A stretch of DNA of 64,000 nucleotides, taken from contig NZ_JABSNU010000001.1 in NCBI RefSeq assembly GCF_013266735.1, positions 62,001 to 126,000 of the forward strand. The letters run 5' to 3'. Both the position numbers and the translations under genes were made by a program. This DNA comes from Pedobacter foliorum. GTDB lineage: Bacteria > Bacteroidota > Bacteroidia > Sphingobacteriales > Sphingobacteriaceae. The notes below the pieces were generated by a model. That model did not search any database. It worked only from the letters and a program-made list of their open reading frames with translations, and was not told where the DNA came from. Of this stretch, positions 37,975 to 46,823 are shown piece after piece. How positions within the stretch are numbered: position 1 is the first letter of the stretch; the number at the start of each line of letters is the position of its first letter.

Positions 37975-39267
37975 ATGACTGTAATGACTAAAGAAATCAC
38001 TGCTGTTAGCGCAGAAAAGGGCCTGATTAGTCCATTAATTATCATTGGTATACTGTTTTTTATTTTTGGTTTTGTTACCTGGCTTAGCGCAGTCCTCATC
38101 CCGTACCTACAAATTGCTTGTGAACTTAATAACTTCCAGTCTTATCTGGTAGCATTTGCTTTTTACATTTCCTATTTTGTGATGGGTGTTCCATCTGGAT
38201 GGTTACTAAAAATTACAGGATTTAAAAAGGGAATGTCTATCGGGTTGTTGCTTGTAGCTGTGGGTTCGTTGTTGTTTATACCTGCAGCGTTAAACCGACA
38301 GTACACGCTTTTTCTGTTCGGACTTTTTGTACAAGGAGCTGGGCTTACAGTGTTACAGACCGCATCAAATCCTTATGTTACTATTCTCGGTCCTAAAGAG
38401 AGTGCAGCACGGAGGATCAGCTTCATGGGGATATGTAATGGCATTGCCGGTGCTATAGCACCAGTGATTTTAGGCGCAGTAATCCTGAATGATGCAGATG
38501 CGTTAAAGGATAAATTAAGCTCTTTAAACCCTACGCAAAAGATAATCGAATTAAATGACTTAGCTAGTAAAGTAATTCTTCCTTATGCTATCATTACATT
38601 CATACTTATTGTATTAGCGGCTGTTATCTATTTTTCTACTTTACCAGAATTAAATGAAGAAGAACTGGATGAAGGTGACGAAGTTTTAGAAAAAACTACT
38701 AAAACATCTGTCTTTCAATTTCCCCACCTGATGATTGGTGTGTTGGTATTATTTGGATACACTGGGGTAGAAGTAATTGCAGGAAATAGCATTATTGGTT
38801 ATGGGGCTTATCAGGGAATTCCTTTAGCTACAGCTAAATTCTTTACTTCTTTTACGTTAATTAGTATGCTTGTAGGTTATCTGGTAGGGATTGTATGTAT
38901 TCCTAAATATTTCAGTCAGGAAACGGCCCTAAAGAGCTCAGCCGTCCTGGGTATTTTATTTGCAGTATTAGCAATACTCACTAATGGCATTATCTCTGTT
39001 GTATTTGTAGCGCTGCTTGGTCTTGCAAATTCATTGATGTGGCCTTCTATATGGCCACTGGCAATTGCTGGTCTTGGTAAATTTACCAAAACTGGTTCCT
39101 CGCTTTTAGTGATGGCTATTTCGGGTGCTGCAGTGTTGCCACTTTTATATGGATACCTGGCTGATCATATAAATGCTCAGCAGGCTTATTGGATGGTAAT
39201 TCCATGTTATCTCGCAGTTGGATATTATGCTGTTGCTGGCCACAAAGTAGGAAAGAAGAATACTTAA
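37975..39267 (+). CDS. FucP-type sugar MFS permease
   Basis: This 430-aa protein has twelve membrane helices and the FucP/NagP pattern (FFIFGFVTWLSAVLIPYL, GLFVQGAGLTVLQTASNPYV, ANSLMWPSIWPLAI). Such permeases move fucose, glucose or GlcNAc with protons across the inner membrane. Placed between a ceramidase-like protein and an amino-sugar kinase, with MurQ upstream, its likely cargo is GlcNAc or MurNAc. ATGs at 37975 and 37984 are both possible. It begins 4 bases after the preceding stop. Confidence 0.9.
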   Translation: MTVMTKEITAVSAEKGLISPLIIIGILFFIFGFVTWLSAVLIPYLQIACELNNFQSYLVAFAFYISYFVMGVPSGWLLKITGFKKGMSIGLLLVAVGSLLFIPAALNRQYTLFLFGLFVQGAGLTVLQTASNPYVTILGPKESAARRISFMGICNGIAGAIAPVILGAVILNDADALKDKLSSLNPTQKIIELNDLASKVILPYAIITFILIVLAAVIYFSTLPELNEEELDEGDEVLEKTTKTSVFQFPHLMIGVLVLFGYTGVEVIAGNSIIGYGAYQGIPLATAKFFTSFTLISMLVGYLVGIVCIPKYFSQETALKSSAVLGILFAVLAILTNGIISVVFVALLGLANSLMWPSIWPLAIAGLGKFTKTGSSLLVMAISGAAVLPLLYGYLADHINAQQAYWMVIPCYLAVGYYAVAGHKVGKKNT

Positions 39268-39283
39268 TTTTAATAAAAGATAG

Positions 39284-40141
39284 ATGATTTTAATAGCCGA
39301 CAGTGGCTCAACCAAAACAGACTGGTGCCTTATCAGAAATTCTGGCAACGACCTTTATTTTAAAAGCGAAGGATATAACCCTTATTTTTCGACTAAATCT
39401 GATATGATACAATCCATTCGCAATAGCATTTCTGTTCATGTAGATCCGCTGGAAATTTCTAAGCTTCATTTCTATGGGGCAGGTTGCGAGGCCGATAAAA
39501 TAGAGGTTATGACAGAGGTACTAAGTTCGGTTTTTAACAATTGCCAGCAATTAAATGCGCAAGTAGATCTACTGGCAGCAGCCAGAGGTCTTTTAGGACG
39601 AAAACCTGGCTTTGCAGCAATATTAGGAACGGGAACAAATACCTGTATTTATGATGGAGTTAATATTACTAAAAATATAGATTCTCTGGGATTTATACTA
39701 GGAGATGAAGGAAGTGGTGGTACTATTGGAAAAAGAATTCTTAGTGATTATCTAAGAAATAAGATGCCTCCATCTGTTTGTGTCCAATTCGAAAAGGTAT
39801 ACAAGTTGTCGGCCGAAGAAATCATACATCAGGTTTATGTAGAACCAATGCCAAACCGGTTTTGTGCTCAATTTGCTAAATTCCTTAATCACCCGGATGT
39901 GGATGCAGATTACAGTTATAAACTTGTAAAAGTATCCTTCCAACAATTTTTCGAAAATCTGGTTAGCTGTTATCCAAACTATATCGGGTACACATTCAAC
40001 TGCGTTGGGTCCATTGCTTATCATTTCAATAGTATCCTTTTAGAGGTTTTAGATGAATTTAATATGGCACCTGGATTAATTATACCCTCACTGATTGCAG
40101 AGCTAGTTGATTACCATCAGACAGATGTGATTATTGAATAG
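39284..40141 (+). CDS. BadF/NagK-type amino-sugar kinase
   Basis: This 285-aa protein has the ASKHA nucleotide-binding pattern: ADSGSTKTDWCLI (residues 5-17), GTGTNTCIYDG and GDEGSGGTIG. It is in the BadF/BadG family that includes bacterial GlcNAc kinases and MurNAc/GlcNAc kinases (MurK). It would phosphorylate imported GlcNAc or MurNAc to the 6-phosphate for MurQ and NagA. Next to the permease (16-base gap) the role as amino-sugar kinase is likely; the preferred sugar is not known. Confidence 0.85.
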   Translation: MILIADSGSTKTDWCLIRNSGNDLYFKSEGYNPYFSTKSDMIQSIRNSISVHVDPLEISKLHFYGAGCEADKIEVMTEVLSSVFNNCQQLNAQVDLLAAARGLLGRKPGFAAILGTGTNTCIYDGVNITKNIDSLGFILGDEGSGGTIGKRILSDYLRNKMPPSVCVQFEKVYKLSAEEIIHQVYVEPMPNRFCAQFAKFLNHPDVDADYSYKLVKVSFQQFFENLVSCYPNYIGYTFNCVGSIAYHFNSILLEVLDEFNMAPGLIIPSLIAELVDYHQTDVIIE

Positions 40142-40178
40142 AAATATTTAGCTTTGAGTAAACGCAATCAATAACTAA

Positions 40179-40349
40179 ATGATCTATTTAGTAGTAATCT
40201 ATATCGGCTATGTAATTTACGGCCTTGTTCATAGCTTCAAGAATAAGCAGCTGAATTATGTAGAGAAAATACTTTGGATTATTATAATTGTTACATTCCC
40301 ATTAGGCGCTTCCTACTATTTAAGGAGTACATTTATTGCCAAACATTAA
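40179..40349 (+). CDS. 56-aa small membrane protein
   Basis: A short reading frame encodes two hydrophobic segments (about 2-17 and 31-47) with a charged loop between them (HSFKNKQLNYVEK). The second segment, ILWIIIIVTFPLGASYYL, resembles the PLDc_N small-membrane-protein pattern. It sits alone between the kinase and GH5 genes, 38 bases after the kinase stop. The ATG and frame are clean. Function is unknown. Confidence 0.6.
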   Translation: MIYLVVIYIGYVIYGLVHSFKNKQLNYVEKILWIIIIVTFPLGASYYLRSTFIAKH

Positions 40350-40416
40350 ATGAAATTATCCTTCAATGTTGCTATATTCAAGGATATAAACCGAACCTCA
40401 ACCACCACAAAACTAA

Positions 40417-41481
40417 ATGCAAAGAAGAAAATTCCTTCAATTGGGTGTGGGCTTAACTGCTGCAAGCCTTTTTACACCTGTATTATTCGCCAAATCGAAG
40501 CCATTAATTGTAAAAAATAAGCTACCACTTTGGCGTGGATTTAATCTGCTCGAGAAATTTAACGGCGCAGATAACCAGCCTTATAGAGAAGGAGATTTTA
40601 AAATGATGGCCCAATGGGGGTTTAATTTTGCCAGGCTACCTATGTCTTACCACTGCTGGTCAAAACCAGGTGATTGGTTACAAATGGATGAAAACGTGTT
40701 GAAGGAAATAGATCAGGCAATTGCATTCGGAATAAAACACAAAATTCACGTCAACCTTAATTTACACCGTATTCCTGGCTATTGTGTTAACCCGCCTGCC
40801 GAACCACTCAATTTGTGGAAGGACGATAAGGCTTTGGATGCCGCGGCCTTTCATTGGCAAACCTTTGCAAAGCGATATAAAAGCATCAATAGCAGTAAAT
40901 TGAGCTTTGATTTGATTAATGAACCATCCAATGTAGAAGAGGCCGATTATGTGAGGGTGATTACCCGGATAGTTAGTGCTATTAGGCAAGAGGATCCAGA
41001 TCGGTTAATCATTATTGATGGACTCCAATATGGAACTAAGCCGGTATTTGGAGCTATCGACTTAAATGTCGGACAAAGTACCAGAGGTTATGGTCCTATG
41101 CAGGTAAGTCATTACAAGGCATCTTGGGTAAAGGCCGAATGGAGTATTCCAACCTGGCCTTTAAATCCCGATGGCAACGACCGTTGGGACAAAGATAGAC
41201 TGAAGAAAGATATATTTGATCCCTGGAAAAAACTGGCTGATCAGGGAGCAGGGATACATGTTGGTGAATGGGGAGCATATCAGCATACACCCCACGATGT
41301 AGCACTTGCCTGGATGAAAGACAATCTCGAGATATGGAAAGAGAATGGCTGGGGTTGGTCATTATGGAATTTAAGAGGGGGCTTCGGTATTCTTGATAGC
41401 AATAGGGAGGATGTAGAATATGAATTGTATAAAGGCCATAAATTAGACCGAAAAATGCTAAAGCTACTTCAGAAATATTAA
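40417..41481 (+). CDS. GH5-family glycoside hydrolase with Tat-type signal
   Basis: This 354-aa protein begins MQRRKFLQLGVGLTAAS, a twin-arginine leader. It has a GH5 TIM barrel with acid/base Glu169 (FDLINEPS), nucleophile Glu284 (GIHVGEWGAY), and the NLHRIPG segment. GH5 enzymes cut beta-glucans, mannans and related glycans. It is on the same strand after the amino-sugar operon but with a larger gap (about 270 bases, holding the small protein), so it may have its own promoter. Subfamily not determined. Confidence 0.9.
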   Translation: MQRRKFLQLGVGLTAASLFTPVLFAKSKPLIVKNKLPLWRGFNLLEKFNGADNQPYREGDFKMMAQWGFNFARLPMSYHCWSKPGDWLQMDENVLKEIDQAIAFGIKHKIHVNLNLHRIPGYCVNPPAEPLNLWKDDKALDAAAFHWQTFAKRYKSINSSKLSFDLINEPSNVEEADYVRVITRIVSAIRQEDPDRLIIIDGLQYGTKPVFGAIDLNVGQSTRGYGPMQVSHYKASWVKAEWSIPTWPLNPDGNDRWDKDRLKKDIFDPWKKLADQGAGIHVGEWGAYQHTPHDVALAWMKDNLEIWKENGWGWSLWNLRGGFGILDSNREDVEYELYKGHKLDRKMLKLLQKY

Positions 41482-41518
41482 GCTTTACTTCTATCTAATA
41501 ATATTGCTTTATTTGTGT

Positions 41519-41977
41519 ATGCCAATTATTCGTTTAGAAACTTTCATTGAAGCTAGTCAAGAGACAGTCTTCGACTTGTCCAGGGATATTGACTTACATC
41601 AGGTATCCACTGTGCAAACCAATGAAAAGGCTGTTGCAGGCAAAACATCCGGACTAATCGGTTTGAATGAATCGGTAACCTGGGAAGCCAGACATTTTGG
41701 GATTTTACAGCGACTAACTTCGAAGATCACAAAAATGGAGAGTCCTGATTATTTTGTTGACGAAATGGTCTCAGGGGCTTTTAAGTCTTTTAGGCATGAG
41801 CATATTTTTGAAGCTAAAGGTAAGGGCACATTGATGACGGATATATTTACTTACGTTTCGCCAGTAGGAGTTATCGGGAAGTTGGCTGATGGACTGTTTT
41901 TACGCGATTATATGAAAGAGCTATTGGTTCAGCGAAACGAAGTAATTAAAAAGTACGCAGAAGGAAAGAAGAGTTAA
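41519..41977 (+). CDS. SRPBCC-family protein
   Basis: This 152-aa protein starts MPIIRLETFIEASQETVFDL, the first strand of the SRPBCC (START-like) helix-grip fold. A ligand pocket is likely formed by the later strands (SGAFKSFRHEHIFEAK, MTDIFTYVSPVGVIGKL). These proteins bind hydrophobic ligands or act as cell-division-inhibitor-like proteins; the role is unknown. ATG 41519 is preferred over an in-frame TTG at 41504. Confidence 0.8.
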   Translation: MPIIRLETFIEASQETVFDLSRDIDLHQVSTVQTNEKAVAGKTSGLIGLNESVTWEARHFGILQRLTSKITKMESPDYFVDEMVSGAFKSFRHEHIFEAKGKGTLMTDIFTYVSPVGVIGKLADGLFLRDYMKELLVQRNEVIKKYAEGKKS

Positions 41978-42028
41978 ACTTTTACAATTCGCTTCCTTTA
42001 AAACAAAGAAAATAATACATTTGGGGAG

Positions 42029-42415
42029 TTGAAGAAGCTGATCTCTATATTTATTACGTTTATCCTCCTCATTTTTTCTACCGAATTGCAGGAACTTATC
42101 AAACTGCCTTTACTTTTTCAGCACTATTTCGAGCATAAGGCTATAAATAAGGATATTACATTTGCTACGTACCTTTTTGATCATTATAACTCAATTCCCC
42201 ATACCGACGATGATCAGGATCGAGACAATCAGCTGCCTTTCAAATCTGTAGATCAAAAGTCTGTTTTAACGAGTCCGGCTATTCCGACATTTAATAGATT
42301 TGTTATAAAATCACTCCCAACTATTACAATAAACCGACCATCTACCTATAAGGAAGATGATATTCCTCCAGCTTTTCTCGGTAGTATCTGGCAGCCGCCT
42401 AAGTATTTGATTTAA
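42029..42415 (+). CDS. Small secreted protein at the head of the metal-efflux operon
   Basis: This 128-aa protein starts at a TTG (KKLISIFITFILLIFSTELQ, a signal peptide or membrane anchor). The mature part has His and Asp clusters (QHYFEHK, DHYNS, HTDDDQDRDN). Similar short proteins precede CzcA-type pumps in Bacteroidota, which suggests a periplasmic metal-binding role. This is inference; no domain is recognised. The CzcA gene starts 74 bases later. Confidence 0.6.
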   Translation: MKKLISIFITFILLIFSTELQELIKLPLLFQHYFEHKAINKDITFATYLFDHYNSIPHTDDDQDRDNQLPFKSVDQKSVLTSPAIPTFNRFVIKSLPTITINRPSTYKEDDIPPAFLGSIWQPPKYLI

Positions 42416-42489
42416 TTCTTCTGAGTCAAAGGCATAGTCCTTTGATTTAGTTTCTATCGTAATAAGAATTAATCAAACTTAAATTTTTT

Positions 42490-45400
42490 ATGTTAAATAA
42501 AATCATTGGGTTTTCTGTAAAGAACAAACTCATAGTAGCACTATTTACAATAGCGCTGATCATATATGGCGTTTTTGAATTAACAAAGCTCCCTGTTGAC
42601 GCAGTACCCGACATCACCAATAATCAGGTACAAATAATTACCTCTGCTCCATCTTATGGAGCTACGGATATCGAAAGGCTTGTAACCTTTCCTGTAGAAC
42701 AAGCCAGCAGCAACATTGCCGGAGTTAAAGAAATCAGGAGCTATAGTCGCTTTGGACTCTCTTTAGTCACCTTGGTGTTTAATGATGATGTCGACATTTA
42801 TTGGGCCCGACAACAGGTTTCAGAACGATTGCTTACTGTTCAAGCTAGCATTCCGGACGGAATCGGCAGGCCTGAAATGGGGCCGATTTCTACAGGACTT
42901 GGCGAGATATATCAATATGTAGTAAAACCTAAAAAGGGCTATGAAAGCAAATTCAATATTACAGAATTGCGAACAATTCAGGACTGGATAGTCAGACGCC
43001 AACTATTAGGCGTAAAAGGAGTCGCAGAAGTAAGCAGTTTCGGCGGAAAGCTTAAGCAATATGAAGTTGCCATCAACCCTAATAAACTACAAGCTCATGG
43101 GATAACCATTTCTGATGTGTTTAATGCGCTGGAAAGCAATAATCAGAATACAGGCGGCTCTTATATAGAAAAGCAATCTACAGTACTTTACATTCGAAGT
43201 GAGGGACTTATTGGAAATATAGACGACATTAAAAACGTAGTCATTAAAAACACCAAGAACAGTGTGCCATTGCTAATTCGTGATGTTGCTGATGTTAAAA
43301 TTGGTGCTGCAACAAGATATGGAGCATTAATCTATAATGATGAGGGTGAAGTTTCAGGAGCAATCGTCATGATGCTAAAAGGAGCAAATAGCAACGTAGT
43401 TATTGAAAGTATTAAAGCTAAAATAGCAGAAATTCAAAAGACATTGCCTGAAGGAGTAGTAATAGAGCCATTTCTAGATAGAACTGACATGGTAAGCAAT
43501 GCCATAGATACAGTACAAACAAACCTGCTCGAAGGCGCATTGATTGTAGTGTTTGTACTGGTTTTATTTTTAGGAAATGTACGTGCAGGTTTACTGGTAG
43601 CCTCTGTTATTCCACTTTCTATGCTTTTTGCGATTATCATGATGAACCTATTTGGGGTAAGCGGAAACTTAATGAGTTTAGGAGCACTTGATTTCGGGTT
43701 GATTGTCGATGGCGCAGTAATTATCGTAGAGGCGGTAATGCATCAATTGACACATAGTAATAAGTTTGCCGGGCTCAGGACCTTATCACAGCACGACATG
43801 GACAAAGAGGTAAAAAGTGCTTCTTCTAAAATGATGAACAGCGCTGTATTCGGCCAAATCATTATTCTAATCGTTTACTTGCCTATATTTAGCTTACAGG
43901 GTATAGAAGGGAAAATGTTTAAGCCTATGGCACAAACTGTTGCCTTTGCACTGCTAGGCGCCTTCATCTTATCATTAACCTATATCCCAATGGTAAGCAG
44001 CATCTTTTTGAGTAAAAAGATCAGCGACAAGAAAAACTTTTCCGATCGCCTCATGGCTAAAGTAGAATCTGGTTATAGCAAGCTGCTTAATCGTGCTTTG
44101 GGTATTCCCAAAGCTATCATAGCCATGGTCATCACTTTGTTCGTCATTGCAGTTTTTCTACTTACCCGTCTGGGTGGGGAGTTTATCCCTTCAATTGAAG
44201 AAGGAGACTATGCTGTAGAAACAAGGGTGCTTTCTGGTAGCAGCCTCAATACAACGATAGAAAATGTACAGAAGGTCTCAGCAATTTTGAAATCAAGATT
44301 TCCGGAGGTCGAAAACATTGTGACAAAAATAGGCAGTAGTGAGGTACCTACAGAGCCCTTGCCAATGGATATGGGGGATATGATTATCAACCTCAAAAAG
44401 AAGAGCGAATGGACATCTGCAAGCTCCTTTGACGAACTCTCAGAGAAAATGGGGAAAGCTGCGAGTGAGGTTCCAGGTGTAACAACCAGCTTTCAGTTTC
44501 CTGTTCAAATGCGCTTTAACGAATTGATGACCGGGGCAAGACAGGATGTAGTATGTAAAATTTTTGGCGAGGATCTGGATACATTGGGCATTTATGCAAA
44601 GCAGCTTGGAAACATTGTGCGCAGCGTTAACGGCACTACCGAACATTATGTGGAGCAGATTACAGGTACACCTCAAATCGTAATTAAGTACAACAGACCA
44701 GCCATAGCTCAATACGGACTGAATATATCAGACATCAACAAAAATGTAAACGCCGCGTTTGCTGGTCAGAGTACAGGGTTGGTTTTTGAAGGAGAGAAGC
44801 GCTTCGATCTGGTTGTGAGGCTTGAAAACGAAAATAGAAAAGATCTTTCGGATGTGCAGAACCTGTTGATCCCAACACCGACCGGAACTCAGATTCCTTT
44901 AAGTCAGGTGGCAACAGTAGAATTGGTAGACAGCCCAAGTCAAATACAGCGAGAAGATACCCGTCGTCGTATTTTGGTAGGGTTTAATGTAAATGGTCGC
45001 GATGTAGAAAGTATTGTGAACGAGCTTCAGGATAAGGTAAATGAAAAAATCAAATTGCCTGCAGGATATACAATTACCTACGGAGGTTCATTCGAGAACC
45101 TAAATGAAGCCAAATCTCGCTTGTCTGTGGCTGTTCCGGTATCGCTAATCCTCATTTTTATCTTGCTGTATTTTGCTTTCGATTCTATAAAATATGGCTT
45201 GCTAATTTATACGGCAATTCCCTTATCAGCAATAGGGGGTATCTTTCTGCTTGCCCTCAGAGGGATGACGTTTAGCATCAGTGCAGGAGTTGGTTTTATT
45301 GCATTATTCGGAATAGCAGTATTAAACGGTATTGTACTGGTTGCGGAGTTTAATAGGATTAGAAAAACTGGCGAAATGGATATGAAGAATGTGGTGATGC

Positions 45401-46821
45401 AAGGAACGGTAACCAGGTTAAGGCCAGTGTTAATGACTGCCTTTGTTGCCTCCTTAGGCTTTCTGCCAATGGCATTGAGTAATGGTGCAGGTGCTGCGGT
45501 ACAACGTCCTCTTGCTACAGTAGTTATTGGAGGGTTAATAATAGCAACCTTGCTTACGCTTTTTGTATTGCCGATATTGTATATCGCCTTTGAAAAAGGC
45601 TTAAAGCCCAGCAAACATAAAAAGCATATTGCAACTATAGTTGTACTCATTTTCGCTTTCCTTCCGGCCAGTGCCCAAAAGCCAATTACATTAAATGAAG
45701 CACTGGATAGTGCAGCCTCAGGCAATATGTTAGTGAAAAGCCAGAAGCTGCGAGCTGAGCAAGCCAAACAGCTTATAAAAACAGGAACTGATATTCCTCA
45801 AACTAACCTTTCGGGTCAGTATGGTAAATTTAACAGTGCCTATATTGATAATGCGATCGGTTTAAATCAAAGCCTTAGTTTTCCGACGGTGTACAGCAGA
45901 CAAAGGCAAAAGCTGTCAGAAGAATGGAAAATAGCCTCGTTAAATGTCGACTTGAAGCAGTCTGAAGTAAAAAAACAGACTACAACTGTCTTTTACGAAA
46001 TGCTGATTATAAAGGAAAAGCAGGCTTTATTGCAGTCAATAGACAGTGCATACCGTGAATTCCTCAGAGTAGCTAGTCATCGTTTTAAATTGGGAGAAAC
46101 CAATATGCTGGAAAAGGCAAGTGCCGAAAATCAGTTGACACAGATTGGTATTCAGCAAAAGGATTTAAAAAAGGAATTGAATGCCCTGCAACAACAATTG
46201 ATGCTGTTAATCAATAGTGATGAATTACGTGAACCGCAATCGATAAGCTATAAAATGGAGGTTGTGGCAATTGATCAAATGGCTTTAGCCAATCATCCAT
46301 TCTTAAAACTTCATTTACAAGAAGAGAAAGTTGCAGCTGCAACAACTAAAGTAGAGAAATCACGGCTATTGCCAGAGCTTAATCTGGGTTATAATAACAT
46401 GAGTATTCAGGATGGAATCAACTATGGTACTGGCACCAGATTTCAATCCTTCCAGCTAGGTCTTGGTATCCCAATCTTTTATGGCGCTCAGAAGGCAAGA
46501 ATTAAATCAGCGCAAACGCTTCAAACCATTGCGAAAAATGAAACCGCCTACGCCCAGAAGCAGTTGCAGGCCGAAATGGAAGATGCCGTAAATCAATTTG
46601 AAAAGAATAAAGAGATTGTGCACGATTTTGAAAGCACTGCCTTAAAAAATGCTAAAGAAATTACGCGAACATTAAACAGGCAACTACAAAGTGGTGAGAT
46701 CAATTATTTGGAGTGGACAGTACTTAACCAACAAGCCTTAGCCCTTCGTCTTGATTATTTCACTGCCATTAAAGAGCTCAACAACAGTATTATTCAATTG
46801 AACTACCTTTTATCAAAATAA
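42490..46821 (+). CDS. CusA/CzcA heavy-metal RND pump fused to a TolC-family outer-membrane protein
   Basis: This 1443-aa protein has a full RND pump in residues 1-1050. The HME-type motif GALDFGLIVDGAVIIVE provides the proton-relay acidic residues, and LTRLGGEFIPSIEEGD marks the second half. Residues 1063-1443 form a TolC-family outer-membrane factor (two OEP repeats rich in coiled coil). Between them, HKKHIATIVVLIFAFLPASAQ resembles a signal peptide with cleavage after Ala1062. The pump exports metal ions (likely Cu, Ag, Zn or Co) with the adaptor gene directly following. Confidence 0.92.
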   Translation: MLNKIIGFSVKNKLIVALFTIALIIYGVFELTKLPVDAVPDITNNQVQIITSAPSYGATDIERLVTFPVEQASSNIAGVKEIRSYSRFGLSLVTLVFNDDVDIYWARQQVSERLLTVQASIPDGIGRPEMGPISTGLGEIYQYVVKPKKGYESKFNITELRTIQDWIVRRQLLGVKGVAEVSSFGGKLKQYEVAINPNKLQAHGITISDVFNALESNNQNTGGSYIEKQSTVLYIRSEGLIGNIDDIKNVVIKNTKNSVPLLIRDVADVKIGAATRYGALIYNDEGEVSGAIVMMLKGANSNVVIESIKAKIAEIQKTLPEGVVIEPFLDRTDMVSNAIDTVQTNLLEGALIVVFVLVLFLGNVRAGLLVASVIPLSMLFAIIMMNLFGVSGNLMSLGALDFGLIVDGAVIIVEAVMHQLTHSNKFAGLRTLSQHDMDKEVKSASSKMMNSAVFGQIIILIVYLPIFSLQGIEGKMFKPMAQTVAFALLGAFILSLTYIPMVSSIFLSKKISDKKNFSDRLMAKVESGYSKLLNRALGIPKAIIAMVITLFVIAVFLLTRLGGEFIPSIEEGDYAVETRVLSGSSLNTTIENVQKVSAILKSRFPEVENIVTKIGSSEVPTEPLPMDMGDMIINLKKKSEWTSASSFDELSEKMGKAASEVPGVTTSFQFPVQMRFNELMTGARQDVVCKIFGEDLDTLGIYAKQLGNIVRSVNGTTEHYVEQITGTPQIVIKYNRPAIAQYGLNISDINKNVNAAFAGQSTGLVFEGEKRFDLVVRLENENRKDLSDVQNLLIPTPTGTQIPLSQVATVELVDSPSQIQREDTRRRILVGFNVNGRDVESIVNELQDKVNEKIKLPAGYTITYGGSFENLNEAKSRLSVAVPVSLILIFILLYFAFDSIKYGLLIYTAIPLSAIGGIFLLALRGMTFSISAGVGFIALFGIAVLNGIVLVAEFNRIRKTGEMDMKNVVMQGTVTRLRPVLMTAFVASLGFLPMALSNGAGAAVQRPLATVVIGGLIIATLLTLFVLPILYIAFEKGLKPSKHKKHIATIVVLIFAFLPASAQKPITLNEALDSAASGNMLVKSQKLRAEQAKQLIKTGTDIPQTNLSGQYGKFNSAYIDNAIGLNQSLSFPTVYSRQRQKLSEEWKIASLNVDLKQSEVKKQTTTVFYEMLIIKEKQALLQSIDSAYREFLRVASHRFKLGETNMLEKASAENQLTQIGIQQKDLKKELNALQQQLMLLINSDELREPQSISYKMEVVAIDQMALANHPFLKLHLQEEKVAAATTKVEKSRLLPELNLGYNNMSIQDGINYGTGTRFQSFQLGLGIPIFYGAQKARIKSAQTLQTIAKNETAYAQKQLQAEMEDAVNQFEKNKEIVHDFESTALKNAKEITRTLNRQLQSGEINYLEWTVLNQQALALRLDYFTAIKELNNSIIQLNYLLSK

Positions 46822-46823
46822 CC

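Noticed and set aside
45207..45767. A 186-codon minus-strand frame within the RND-TolC gene
   Set aside because: It is antisense to a well-supported domain and its residue pattern mirrors the membrane helices of the real gene.
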